Notes: generated by a model not told the origin, from the letters alone. Shown: positions 1 to 8,470, counted from the first letter of the stretch. The stretch is DNA of 54,167 bases from SOJZ01 sp964556565 (GCA_964556565.1 CAZKWF010000004.1:1-54167), one strand, 5' to 3'. A program made the numbers and translations.

Positions 1-431
1 TTAAACGCTTTCATCTCCTCCCCAGTGAGCAAAGCTCTCCCAACCGCTAACACCTCACCCTTCCCATTTATAACAATAACTTCCTCTTGAGGACGAATCT
101 CATCATCAGCGTCAACCACATGTTTGGCAAAGACACTCCTGCCTTTAGCAACGAACGGCACGGCTTCTTCTTGAACTCGAACCCACAACCGCGGAGAATC
201 CACATGATCCATTATCCTTTTAGCCCCCGCAATAGCTATAGAAAAAAGGCCATTGGTGGGTCGCAAAGTGGCTAACCGCTTCTTTCTCAAATACACATAA
301 CGTATTCTTCCTGTCCTCTTTGAATAAACGATCTTTACATTTTCTGGAAAGAGTTTCTCTCCAACACTCTTCCCAAACTGATAATCTGCTATGCTCCTGA
401 TCTTTTGAAGATCATCAGATTTGTCACGCAT
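1..431 (-). CDS. PUA-domain RNA-binding protein (3' end cut by window)
   Basis: The reverse strand reads open from an ATG at 431 to the window edge (143 complete codons, no stop), so the C-terminus is missing. The last ~80 residues have the look of an archaeal PUA domain: a segment around VPFVAKGRSVFAKHV followed by D-x-x-I-R-P-x-E-E-V and V-I-N-x-x-G-E-V-L-A-V-G. The N-terminal half (FPENVKIVYSKRTGRIRYVY) resembles the region that precedes PUA in small archaeal RNA-binding proteins. PUA domains bind structured RNA in tRNA- and rRNA-modifying proteins; the exact target is not evident. The next gene lies on the same strand about 200 nt upstream. Confidence 0.75.
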   Translation of the reverse strand, partial: MRDKSDDLQKIRSIADYQFGKSVGEKLFPENVKIVYSKRTGRIRYVYLRKKRLATLRPTNGLFSIAIAGAKRIMDHVDSPRLWVRVQEEAVPFVAKGRSVFAKHVVDADDEIRPQEEVIVINGKGEVLAVGRALLTGEEMKAF

Positions 432-636
432 GTTTTCACCGTTACAGTTCGACAGTACGAAGAATAGCTGTGAGAGAATCAGAAGTTATAACTTATTCTG
501 TGCATGCATGCCTAAAATGGAAGATGAGACTGGACTAACTCCAGAACGGATCTCTAAATAATACGCTCACAAAATACTTCATGAAGAGACAGTAGAAAAA
601 AGGAGGGGTGTCTGATGTGGGCCCATAACTTGTTTG

Positions 637-1254
637 TTATGGAGGTGTTGGTGCAGGTGGTTGCGCAGGTTGTTTCTTGATCGAGAAGAAGGCCACAGTA
701 AGGAGTATCAAAGCAACCCAGAGAAGTATGAGGCCGACACCGATTATGGTCAAAACAGCACCTATCAGCATTATCAATCCTGTTGTGCTAAACATGTTCA
801 CTCCCGTCTTCGCGGAAAGGATAGTCAGTGATCTTCTTAAGAAAATGGCTGCGACAACAACGAATACGAAAAGCACAACCAAACTTCCAACGATAGCTGC
901 AATATGAGGCAAGAGGATATCAAAGGTCACTAGTTCTTGCCAGTTAATGTTTGAGAGAGCTGTCGGGTCACTCAGCGTAGACATGTGGATACCTAAAGCG
1001 GATAATAGACCAACAGCTGCCACCACAATCACAGCCACGAAAACTACGCCTCCTATTATCGCCATGATGACTCCATAAAGTGCATTGTTAAATATGCCTC
1101 CTTCATTGTAGTGGTCTGATAAACCTTTCAAAGCTATCATCACAAGTATTAAGCCAATCAAGCCTAACACGCCCGTGTAGGCGCCTAAGAAGGGACCAAT
1201 TACCATCAATAACGCTCCTACGCCGCCCAAAGTCTTGCTTGATTCTAAAGTCAT
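637..1254 (-). CDS. DUF996 family integral membrane protein
   Basis: A 205-residue protein with four to five hydrophobic segments (roughly residues 9-40, 59-86, 115-138 and 155-190) and a glycine-rich N-terminus (SSKTLGGVGALLMVIGPF) typical of the archaeal DUF996 family. The C-terminus ends in a short proline-rich tail. The family has no known function; the protein should sit in the cytoplasmic membrane. It is apparently monocistronic, separated from aMBF1 by a 287-nt divergent spacer in which I see no other gene. Confidence 0.8.
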   Translation of the reverse strand: MTLESSKTLGGVGALLMVIGPFLGAYTGVLGLIGLILVMIALKGLSDHYNEGGIFNNALYGVIMAIIGGVVFVAVIVVAAVGLLSALGIHMSTLSDPTALSNINWQELVTFDILLPHIAAIVGSLVVLFVFVVVAAIFLRRSLTILSAKTGVNMFSTTGLIMLIGAVLTIIGVGLILLWVALILLTVAFFSIKKQPAQPPAPTPP

Positions 1255-1541
1255 CTGATACTACCTCGTAGAACGAGTTTCTACCCTTTTCGAATAAAAG
1301 GTTTTCTCAGCACGTGAATTTACCGACAAGAAACAAGATTCCTGATTAGAAGATTTGATCGATAGATTTTCACGTCTTAACGTTCTTTTGCGCGCACTTT
1401 CAGTATTTAGAATTTTAGAGGTTTGAGGGAGATAGGGAATGTTGTTCGAATGTTACAACCTCTGAAACTAATCCGCGCACGCAAATATAACTTATGGTGT
1501 CTCCAAAAGTATAAAGAATAGAATATGGTAAAACAGTTTGG

Positions 1542-2081
1542 GTGACCCCCATAGTCCGATGTGAAGTCTGCGGTCGCAGGATAAGAGGCAAAACATTCAA
1601 GGCGATGATCGAAGGAGCCAAGATGATTGTCTGCGGAGGCTGCGTCAAGCTAGGATCAGCCCACTGGGAAGCACAGCCTGTACGTCGCATAAAAAGAGTT
1701 GATAAAACACTCAAACCGGTCAAACTTTCTATCAAAAAACCGTCAACGCCTTCACTTATCGAAACATTAGAAGTTGTAGAGGACTTTGGTCCACGCATAA
1801 GAAGAGCAAGACGACAATTGGAACTGAGCCATGAAGATTTGGGAAGAAAAATCGGAGAAAAAGTTTCGGTTCTTCGGAAAATTGAGAGCGGAAAGATGAC
1901 TCCAGACCATACGCTTGCAGAGAAACTTGGACACGCACTCAAGATAAAACTACTTGTTCCACCTTCAGAACCCAAGGCTCCATCAACGATTTTATCTTCG
2001 CCTCGAGAGATCACTCTGGGAGAAGTAATTCATCTAAAGAAAAAGAAGTCGGAGGCAACAAAAGAACGAAAGCCCTCATAA
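1542..2081 (+). CDS. Multiprotein bridging factor aMBF1 (zinc ribbon + HTH)
   Basis: This 179-residue protein starts with a zinc-ribbon (C-x2-C near residues 7-10 and C-x2-C near 32-35, in CEVCGRR and CGGCVKLG). A basic linker follows, then a Cro/C1-type helix-turn-helix at about residues 85-140 (RRARRQLELSHEDLG ... LRKIESGKMTPDHTLAEKL). This is the architecture of archaeal MBF1, which bridges TBP and gene-specific factors or binds the ribosome. The start is a GTG with an AT-rich box about 30 nt upstream (AAAAGTATAAAG), consistent with a leaderless mRNA. Its 3' end overlaps the beginning of the HflX reading frame. Confidence 0.93.
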   Translation: MTPIVRCEVCGRRIRGKTFKAMIEGAKMIVCGGCVKLGSAHWEAQPVRRIKRVDKTLKPVKLSIKKPSTPSLIETLEVVEDFGPRIRRARRQLELSHEDLGRKIGEKVSVLRKIESGKMTPDHTLAEKLGHALKIKLLVPPSEPKAPSTILSSPREITLGEVIHLKKKKSEATKERKPS

Positions 2082-3334
2082 TCCAGCGTAGACTCCGATC
2101 CGAACCCTCCAGCCTAGACGAGCTTCAAAGCCTCGCTGAGTCTGCAGGCTACACGGTTGTCGACTCACTTGAACAGATCACCGGACCGAATCCTCGCTAT
2201 CAGATTGGTAGCGGCAAAGTGAAAGAACTGGCTGAGTTGATTACTCAAAACAATATCAAGAAAACGATATTTGATAATGAATTGAAGCCAGTTCAAGCCT
2301 ACAATCTAGCTAAGGAAACTGGCGTGGAAGCCATCGACCGTTTTCAACTCATCCTCGAAATTTTTGCCCAAAGAGCTTCAACCTCAGAAGCTAAGCTTCA
2401 AATCCAACTAGCCAAACTGCGATATGAGTTGCCTCGTGCAAAAGAAAAGGTAAAGCTAGCTAGGATGAGTGAGCAACCGGGTTTTATGGGGCTGGGGAAA
2501 TATGAAGTAGACCTCTACTATGAAACCGTAAGACGGGGAATTCATTACATAGAAGAAAAACTGAAGAAAATACGAAAGAAGCGTCGGTTGCACCGTGCCC
2601 GCAGACTCGAACTAGGGTTCTCCTCAGTTTCCCTAGCGGGATACACCAACGCAGGCAAGAGCTTACTCTTTAATGCCCTCGCAGAGGAGACAGCTTCCGT
2701 TGATACGGGCTTATTCACCACTCTTTCTACTACAACCCGAGTGGTGAACATTTCAAAAAAGAAGATTTTGTTAACAGACACGGTTGGATTCATCGATCGT
2801 TTACCTCTAACGCTTATAGAAGCGTTCCAGTCGACTCTTGAAGAAACCATGTTCTCGGATTTGATTCTTTTAGTTGTTGACGTAAGTGAAACTCTTGAAA
2901 TGATTGAAAGAAAACTTTCTTGCTGTCTTGACACGATTCAAAAGATAGGTGCAACAGGAGTCCCGGTCATAACAGCGCTTAATAAAATTGATTTGCTGTC
3001 AGCAGACGAAACACAACGTCGAACTGAAGCTGTGAAGGATGTTGCACCTAATCCCGTACCTATATCAGCACTCTATAAGACCAACACTCAACTGCTCAGA
3101 CAAGAAATGTTGTCGTATCTTAAGAATTATGTTCAAGCATCCTTTTCGCTTCCCGTATCCGGTGAATCAATGTCATTTCTTTCATGGCTCTTCAACCACG
3201 GCGACGTACATCACGTCAAATATGAGGGTGACAGCATGAACGTTGTTTTTGAGTCCATTCCATGGTTTGCAGAAAAAGTCAAAAGAAGGGTGGAGCAACT
3301 TGGCGGAGCGTTTTCGACAAACATTTCAAGTTAA
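2066..3334 (+). CDS. hflX: HflX-type GTPase, non-canonical start
   Basis: HflX is a translational GTPase that binds and splits stalled 50S/70S ribosomes. The HflX N-terminal domain, a helical linker, and a Ras-like G domain are visible: G1 GYTNAGKS, G3 DTVGF and G4 NKID. The first ATG/GTG/TTG in frame is GTG 2219, but recognisable HflX N-terminal sequence (ALIIQRRL ... LDELQSLAESAGY ... GSGK) continues upstream with no stop to about 2066 without any ATG, GTG or TTG. A strong GGAGG at 2051-2055 precedes an in-frame ACG at 2066, so I place the start there tentatively. The frame overlaps aMBF1, whose stop is at 2079-2081. A -1 frameshift fusion or a base error are alternatives. Confidence 0.85.
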   Translation, partial: TKALIIQRRLRSEPSSLDELQSLAESAGYTVVDSLEQITGPNPRYQIGSGKVKELAELITQNNIKKTIFDNELKPVQAYNLAKETGVEAIDRFQLILEIFAQRASTSEAKLQIQLAKLRYELPRAKEKVKLARMSEQPGFMGLGKYEVDLYYETVRRGIHYIEEKLKKIRKKRRLHRARRLELGFSSVSLAGYTNAGKSLLFNALAEETASVDTGLFTTLSTTTRVVNISKKKILLTDTVGFIDRLPLTLIEAFQSTLEETMFSDLILLVVDVSETLEMIERKLSCCLDTIQKIGATGVPVITALNKIDLLSADETQRRTEAVKDVAPNPVPISALYKTNTQLLRQEMLSYLKNYVQASFSLPVSGESMSFLSWLFNHGDVHHVKYEGDSMNVVFESIPWFAEKVKRRVEQLGGAFSTNISS

Positions 3335-3385
3335 CTGTGTGGGACAGGAAGCAACTGAAAGAGACGAAGAAAAGGAGAAATAGAA

Positions 3386-3946
3386 TTGCCAGAAGTTATC
3401 GTTTTAAGGTGGGGACATCGCCTCAGAGACAAAAGGCTCACCACTCATGTTGCATTAACAGCTCGCGCCATGGGTGCTTCAAAGCTGATTCTTGCAGATA
3501 CCTACGATGAAAAAATTAAGAAAAAAATTGAAAGCGTGACAAAAAATTGGGGCGGACGTTTTCTCTTTGAGATGAGAGTTTCTTGGAAACAGGCTGTAAG
3601 GGAGTGGAAAAGGAAAAAAGGCCTCGTGGTCCACCTCACCGCCTACGGAGAAAACATTCAGACGAGTGATGTCCTGCAACGTATTAAGACTACAGGAAAA
3701 GACGTGTTAGTCATAGTTGGCAGTCAAAAGGTTCCTTCAGAATTTTTTTCCAAAAAAGTTTCCGACTTTAATGTAGCTGTTGGAAATCAGCCCCACTCTG
3801 AGTGTTCAAGCTTAGCCGTTTTTCTTGATCGTTTTTTCGAAGGTGAAGAGCTGTCAAAAGAATTTGAGAACCCAAAAATGAGAATTTTCTCTCAGAAACA
3901 TGGAAAGAAAATGGTTAAATTTGACGATTCTGAGCCCTTTGACTAA
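3386..3946 (+). CDS. trm56: tRNA (cytidine(56)-2'-O)-methyltransferase
   Basis: This SPOUT-class methyltransferase makes 2'-O-methylcytidine at position 56 in the T-loop of archaeal tRNAs. The 186-residue length fits the family. Recognisable segments are the N-terminal VLRWGHRLRDKRLTTHV and the C-terminal knot region: VIVGSQKVPSEF, VAVGNQPHSECSSLAVFLDR. The start is TTG at 3386 preceded by AAGGAG about 10 nt upstream. It follows hflX by 51 nt on the same strand, so the two probably share a transcript. Confidence 0.93.
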   Translation: MPEVIVLRWGHRLRDKRLTTHVALTARAMGASKLILADTYDEKIKKKIESVTKNWGGRFLFEMRVSWKQAVREWKRKKGLVVHLTAYGENIQTSDVLQRIKTTGKDVLVIVGSQKVPSEFFSKKVSDFNVAVGNQPHSECSSLAVFLDRFFEGEELSKEFENPKMRIFSQKHGKKMVKFDDSEPFD

Positions 3947-3951
3947 AGAAA

Positions 3952-3958
3952 TTTAAAG
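3952..3958 (+). promoter_or_regulatory. TATA box of the TFE gene
   Basis: TTTAAAG in an A/T-rich context lies 20-26 nt before the GTG at 3978. This spacing suggests that transcription starts on or next to the start codon (leaderless mRNA), separating the TFE-HD unit from the aMBF1-HflX-Trm56 unit. Confidence 0.5.
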
Positions 3959-3977
3959 CTTTATACGTATATATTAC

Positions 3978-4529
3978 GTGATACAATGTCTACGCCATGT
4001 GAACAGAGGCACTTCAATGTTGTCATTTGTGGACGACAAAACGCTGACAAGAGTTGCTGAAGTATTTGGCAACGAAGAAGCTGTTAGAATCATCGATGTC
4101 CTTAAAGGGATTGATGAAATTACAGATGATGAGATCGCAAGCAAAACAGAAATACGGCTCAATATCGTCCGTAAAATCCTTTACAGGCTCTATGATCATT
4201 CTCTCGTAGCTTTAAGAAGAGCCCGTGACCAAAATACGGGATGGTTCATTTTTCACTGGAGGCTTCAACCAGATCAGCTTGAAGGCTTCATTTTGAATCA
4301 GAAACGGCATGTTCTCGAAAAACTGCAAACTAGACTTAGCTACGAAAAAGATCATGACTTCTACTACTGTTCCACGCCTGGGTGTAAGAAAATTCCCTTC
4401 GAAGACGCAATGGAACTTGTTTTCCGATGTCCTACATGCAGTAAACCGTTGATGCATTTTGAAAATGGTAAAATTGTCAAGGTTTTAGCTGAGAAGGTTG
4501 AGCGGTTGAGGAAGGAATTAAGTGAATGA
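3978..4529 (+). CDS. tfe: Transcription factor E, alpha subunit (TFE)
   Basis: TFE is the archaeal homologue of TFIIE-alpha; it helps RNA polymerase open promoters. The protein has the N-terminal winged helix (about residues 20-85, AVRIIDVLKGIDEITDDEIASKT) and a C-terminal zinc ribbon with ligands in CSTPGC and CPTCSK. A coiled tail (LAEKVERLRKELSE) ends it. The GTG start at 3978 gives 14 extra residues before MLSFVDDKT; ATG 4020 is an alternative. The last four codons overlap the next gene (GTG 4522), a typical coupled arrangement. Confidence 0.95.
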   Translation: MIQCLRHVNRGTSMLSFVDDKTLTRVAEVFGNEEAVRIIDVLKGIDEITDDEIASKTEIRLNIVRKILYRLYDHSLVALRRARDQNTGWFIFHWRLQPDQLEGFILNQKRHVLEKLQTRLSYEKDHDFYYCSTPGCKKIPFEDAMELVFRCPTCSKPLMHFENGKIVKVLAEKVERLRKELSE

Positions 4530-5052
4530 TCAACTGCCAACAAGACAAGTGGCGCTGAAACTTCTTTCCAAAAGCAGGTGTTCTCGCAGGGTTATAGAAC
4601 ATTGTAAAACTGTTGCATCTCTTGCCGTCCAAATCGCTGAAGCTTGTAAAGAGAAAGGACTGAACGTTGATATCCAGCTCGTTGAAATTGGTGCTCTTCT
4701 GCACGACATTGGGCGTTCAAAAACACATAGTGTTGATCACGTGATTGTAGGAGCGAGGATTGCCAGAGAGCTGGGTTTACCAAGCTCAATTGTATCCATC
4801 ATCGAATGTCACGCTGGTGGCATAGACATTGATGAAGCCAAACGATTAGGTTGGATGATTAAGAGTTATCTCCCGCAGACACTTGAGGAAAAGATTGTTT
4901 GTTACGCTGATAAGTTGATTGAGGGAAAACGAAGGGTAAAAATTGAACGTACTATTAGTAGGTTTTCAAAGGAACTGGGCAAGACGCATCCCTCACTTGG
5001 AAGGATTGCGAAGCTGCATGAAGAGTTTTCATCTTTGATTGGGGATTTCTGA
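4522..5052 (+). CDS. HD-domain hydrolase, TIGR00295 type
   Basis: A 176-residue HD-superfamily protein. Metal-binding residues are visible as H in VIEHCKTVASLA, the signature HD in LLHDIGRSKTH, a further H in DHVIVGARIA, and ECHAGG followed by YADKL. This matches the archaeal TIGR00295 family, a small phosphohydrolase of unknown substrate. It overlaps the end of TFE by 8 nt and is co-transcribed with it. Confidence 0.88.
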   Translation: MNDQLPTRQVALKLLSKSRCSRRVIEHCKTVASLAVQIAEACKEKGLNVDIQLVEIGALLHDIGRSKTHSVDHVIVGARIARELGLPSSIVSIIECHAGGIDIDEAKRLGWMIKSYLPQTLEEKIVCYADKLIEGKRRVKIERTISRFSKELGKTHPSLGRIAKLHEEFSSLIGDF

Positions 5053-5100
5053 TACTACTCTTGAACGTTTAGCTCAAGGAAAATACGGGGATTAGTTGGC

Positions 5101-5673
5101 TCATTTATGTAATGTCAGGTTTAAGCGTAGAACGGTGTTTACTTTTTTCCAGTTTACCGCTGTCTCAACGCAGCCGTCTCGGAGCAGAGCGATGCCTTGG
5201 GCTGCAACTCCGAGTTTCTCGCAGACGAAGCTTCCGAGTACAAGTTCCTTCAGGCAGGATACACCTAGGCAAGCTTTCGGTTTTTCTTTCTTGAGAATCT
5301 TTGTAGCCACACTTCCTCCCGGCATAATGAATACGTCTTTGTAGCCTAGCTTCTTGGCTTGATGAGTTATCTCTGGTATGCCACATTTTCCGCATTCTAT
5401 GCATTCATAGCCATATTCTTTTAGTTCTGCGTGGCAGTCTCGTGAACGTAGACATTGAGGCAGTAGCAGGATTCTTTCTGAGTATGGTGCGGTTGCGAAT
5501 TTCTTTCTTGACGCATTGTTTTTCGTGTCTACGTAAAGTTGAAGCAGTTCTTTTTCGTCTACTCCCATCTTTGCTGCAAGTTGCTCTAATTTTCCAATAG
5601 TGATTCCACTAAGTTTTGATTTAGCAAGCTTTTTCATGAGCCGTATGACGGAACCGTTTTTGTTGAGGTCCAT
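5101..5673 (-). CDS. DUF116 cysteine-rich protein
   Basis: This 190-residue protein carries the DUF116 signature: LPQCLRSRDCHAEL, then CIECGKCGIPEI, then IMPGGSVATK, then ACLGVSCLKELVLG, ending in LLRDGCVETAVNW. The clustered cysteines suggest metal or iron-sulfur binding, though the function of the family is unknown. It ends about 50 nt from the convergent HD gene. Confidence 0.88.
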   Translation of the reverse strand: MDLNKNGSVIRLMKKLAKSKLSGITIGKLEQLAAKMGVDEKELLQLYVDTKNNASRKKFATAPYSERILLLPQCLRSRDCHAELKEYGYECIECGKCGIPEITHQAKKLGYKDVFIMPGGSVATKILKKEKPKACLGVSCLKELVLGSFVCEKLGVAAQGIALLRDGCVETAVNWKKVNTVLRLNLTLHK

Positions 5674-5756
5674 GTGCTTCGTATCTCAATTAGCCTTCGT
5701 AAATATAAAAGTTCAACTCAAATCCGTCTAAACAAACCCTATTTGAATCATGTACT

Positions 5757-5852
5757 TGGTGGGCCGGGCAGGACTTGAACCTGCGACCTTCGCCTATCTT
5801 CATGCTTGGCGTTCGTAAGGGCGATGTCCAAACCATGCTAGACGACCGGCCC
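5757..5852 (-). tRNA. tRNA-Val (TAC) with 18-nt intron at 37/38
   Basis: Reverse strand cloverleaf: acceptor GGGCCGG/CCGGCCC, D stem GTC/GAC, anticodon stem TCGCC/GGCGA, T arm GCAGG-TTCAAGT-CCTGC, discriminator A and encoded CCA (5757-5759). The anticodon loop reads CTTACG and is then interrupted; the anticodon TAC is at 5817-5815. The insertion at 5796-5813 sits between positions 37 and 38, the canonical archaeal intron site cut by the splicing endonuclease. Confidence 0.93.
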
Positions 5853-5960
5853 TCTAGTTCAGTATGTGATGGCGGTTGATAAAAAAGTTAATGCATCACT
5901 GAATCGTTTCCGAATGCATAGGAACTTTTTTAGGACAACAAACTTAAAAATAGCTGAAGA

Positions 5961-6061
5961 GCGGGGTTGCCCTAGCCTGGTAGGGGGCAGAATAGAGCCT
6001 AAGCCTGCTAAGCCTGTGGTCCTTACGGGCCGCGCGGGTTCAAATCCCGCACCCCGCGCCA
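5961..6061 (+). tRNA. tRNA-Ser (GCT) with a 12-nt intron in the anticodon stem
   Basis: Acceptor GCGGGGT/ACCCCGC, D stem CCC/GGG, long variable arm GGTCC-TTAC-GGGCC, T arm GCGGG-TTCAAAT-CCCGC, discriminator G and encoded CCA. The anticodon loop CTGCTAA (6005-6011) has 3' stem GCCTG. The 5' partner CAGGC exists only if CAG (5988-5990) is joined to GC (6003-6004), which removes 5991-6002. This implies a non-canonical intron at position 29/30. The intron call is inferred from pairing; the tRNA itself is secure. Confidence 0.85.
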
Positions 6062-6099
6062 CTTCCGCGCATGCATGATCCGTAGCTGAATAAGTACTA

Positions 6100-7227
6100 T
6101 CATTCACTCAGAATGAGGTATGAAGCCACAGAAAAAATCCCGTAAGTTGAAGCTGTTAGTAAAAATGGAGTGACAAAACCCCACACCGAAATGAGAAGCC
6201 CGGACAAGGCTAAACTCAACGTCTCTCCAATATGAAGCCCCATCATCAACAAACCAATATCTATACCATAGGAGTTCTTGTCCGTGATTTTTGCCAAAAT
6301 TCCTTCCTGACCAACACTAGTTATTCCCTCAACAAAACCATAAGCAATTAGAAAAGCACCTGCAAGAACTGAACTCAAGAAACCAAGTAAGAAGAAAATA
6401 ACCGAGTACAATATGCCACTCAAAAGAATAAGCAGCCTCATTCTGCGGCTTCTCGAAAATAGATAAGAAAAAATCCCAGCCAGCAAAATGTGCACTCCAA
6501 AAACTAACCCAATAATCTCAGTGGTAAACCCGTGACTATCCAAAAACATAGGTATGACATAACCTCCACGAAAACCGTAGGACAGACCTAATACAAAGAA
6601 CAGAATGAGAAAAATCTTGAAGAGTCTTTTCTTCTTCCTGAGATCTAGAAAGTGCAAAGCCTCCTTTACACCAAACCTTTTTTTCCTCTCGCCAGCCAGC
6701 ATCAAAGACACGATAATCACAAGCACTCCAATCAGGGCACAAAGCAACATCGTTCCTTCATATAGAAACCAAATAACGAAAAAACCAGTCAGTAAGCTGC
6801 CAACAGCAAAAGCAACGTACATGACTGCTCTCAAAAAGACCAGAATTCTCGAATGTCCTCCACTCTTTTCCAGAAGAAAAGGCCTATTCACAGCCCATAT
6901 TGCACCTTCTCTAGTTCCCTCCATAACTTTTCCAAACAGGAATTCTACAGGAGTATGAGCGAAATAGTAGATGAGCCCCGAAATAACGCCCAGCAACCCA
7001 TTAATAACAAAAAATGGTTTTCGACCCCAAAAATCGGAAACAGTGGCAAAAAACATTCTGCCAAACTGCATAATCAACGGCAAGGACGCAAACACAAGCC
7101 CCATCACAACAATATCAATGTTCCTCTCCTTCATCATTAAAGGCAAAACAACCGTAAGAACACCGCTGACAAAAGAATGCAGAACCTGAATGAAGAGTAC
7201 AGTCCTAGTCTGACTCAAATATTCCAC
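6100..7227 (-). CDS. Major facilitator superfamily transporter
   Basis: This 375-residue protein has about 11-12 transmembrane helices in two halves, with the MFS loop 2-3 region (MQFGRMFFATVSDFWGRKPFFV, the classical G-x-x-x-D-x-x-G-R-K/R motif). The substrate cannot be read from the sequence; efflux of small molecules is the common role. It is slightly shorter than the usual 390-450 residues. It stands alone, facing away from the tRNA-Ser gene. Confidence 0.85.
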   Translation of the reverse strand: MEYLSQTRTVLFIQVLHSFVSGVLTVVLPLMMKERNIDIVVMGLVFASLPLIMQFGRMFFATVSDFWGRKPFFVINGLLGVISGLIYYFAHTPVEFLFGKVMEGTREGAIWAVNRPFLLEKSGGHSRILVFLRAVMYVAFAVGSLLTGFFVIWFLYEGTMLLCALIGVLVIIVSLMLAGERKKRFGVKEALHFLDLRKKKRLFKIFLILFFVLGLSYGFRGGYVIPMFLDSHGFTTEIIGLVFGVHILLAGIFSYLFSRSRRMRLLILLSGILYSVIFFLLGFLSSVLAGAFLIAYGFVEGITSVGQEGILAKITDKNSYGIDIGLLMMGLHIGETLSLALSGLLISVWGFVTPFLLTASTYGIFSVASYLILSE

Positions 7228-7284
7228 TTAGAGAATTCCTACTAAGCTCTTATGTTTAAAGTCATCGCATACATGCATAAAGTA

Positions 7285-7373
7285 GAGCCTCAATAAGGGA
7301 GAGGCTGAGGAGAATTGAGAGACCGCAGAGAGATAGGCTCCGCGCGAAGCGCACGCTCTCTATGGCTATCTCA
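7285..7373. terminator. Two adjacent hairpins between the MFS and HExxH genes
   Basis: An AGCCTC/GAGGCT hairpin (7286-7306) is followed by a GC-rich element in which GAGATAG near 7330 pairs with CTATCTC near 7366-7372, with an inner GCGC-GAA-GCGC turn. The second element runs into the stop codon of the 7371-7886 gene. Both genes flanking it are on the reverse strand, so it may be a 3' processing or termination element, or a small structured RNA. Confidence 0.35.
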
Positions 7374-7886
7374 GATTATGTATTTTTCGTTCGACTTTTC
7401 AAAGTCTTTTACGATCTCCATGGCGCGTTTGGGTGCGTTTATTCCTCTGAGTGGAATTTCTCTCAAGAGCGCCCACGGACTTTTCTCAGCTAATCTTGTG
7501 ACTATATGGTCCTCACCAAAACATTCTCTTGAGATTCTATAGACTAAGGAACGAACTTCAGCCTCAGGGACATGCCCTAGAGCGTGTAAGTACTCATGGA
7601 CTAACAAGCTGTATACGAATGCGTTGACAAGTCGTTTTGACTTTGTGGCGGCTTCGACAATTTCTACAAGGGTTCTGTTCAAGACTATGTTGTTCGTGCC
7701 TAACGGATGATACGCGCCAAGGTGGAGAGGCAGATTGTCTAAGAAAAGCATCATGCTCCTTCTATGCTCGCCTAAAGAATCTTTAACGGTGCCCTTGACT
7801 ATCTCCCAAACTTCACTGAAACCTTCCGCCCTATTGATCCTAGAACGATAGACCTCAGCCTTAGACATTCTAACTGTTTCATCCAT
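7371..7886 (-). CDS. Small putative zinc metalloprotein with HExxH motif
   Basis: A 171-residue protein with the zincin signature HEYLHALGH at residues 97-105, preceded by a hydrophobic helix (LVNAFVYSLLV). The rest has no family I recognise. HExxH gives two zinc ligands and a catalytic glutamate in metallopeptidases; a third ligand is not obvious, although H105 or E108/E110 just after the helix could serve. No signal peptide, so a cytoplasmic minimal peptidase is the best guess. Confidence 0.65.
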   Translation of the reverse strand: MDETVRMSKAEVYRSRINRAEGFSEVWEIVKGTVKDSLGEHRRSMMLFLDNLPLHLGAYHPLGTNNIVLNRTLVEIVEAATKSKRLVNAFVYSLLVHEYLHALGHVPEAEVRSLVYRISRECFGEDHIVTRLAEKSPWALLREIPLRGINAPKRAMEIVKDFEKSNEKYII

Positions 7887-8032
7887 ATGATCGACTCCAA
7901 TATGACATATGGAATATCTAGCCTAAAAACCTTTATGCACGCGCAGTAGTAACAACGAAAACTCCAGAAGGCATCCATTTTTGACAAGGTTTATAAGTAG
8001 ACGTTATTTCTGCTGACAATCCCACGAATGAA

Positions 8033-8224
8033 ATGATCGTAGCCGAGTTGTACAACATGCCATGGAGATTGGTACATATTAGGAAATCAGGTCGTAAACC
8101 CTCAAACGGTCGACGATGCAAGATTTGTGAACGTGAAATTGTTGATGATAAAGCTTGGAGTAACCGAAACAAACATCGTTCTAAATATATTTGCAAGATC
8201 TGTTTTCCCAAAATATGGGTTTAA
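8033..8224 (+). CDS. Small zinc-ribbon protein
   Basis: The 63-residue frame contains two C-x2-C knuckles 29 residues apart (RRCKICERE and YICKICFPK) in a basic background, as in stand-alone archaeal zinc-ribbon proteins that bind nucleic acid. An A/T-rich box (TTTATAAGT near 7991) lies upstream. I do not recognise a specific family. The frame stays open for about 170 nt after the TAA, encoding a hydrophobic stretch. Confidence 0.5.
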   Translation: MIVAELYNMPWRLVHIRKSGRKPSNGRRCKICEREIVDDKAWSNRNKHRSKYICKICFPKIWV

Positions 8225-8470
8225 ACACAGAGCCGTGCGCACCTTACGCTTTTAGATGGCATACTCGTATTCGTCGTCATCATCTTAGTCTGCATGGTGT
8301 GTTTTGAATATGTGAATAGAACGCCTGTTCTTCTGAACCTTGTGCAACTGAAGTCGTATTTCGTTTGCTCGGACGCTGCAAGTTGATCTTTGAATCTATT
8401 TTCAAAGTTCATAATTCATATTATCTCCAAGTTTTCAATTTTCTACTGATGGTTCTTCGAGGTTTGTCTA

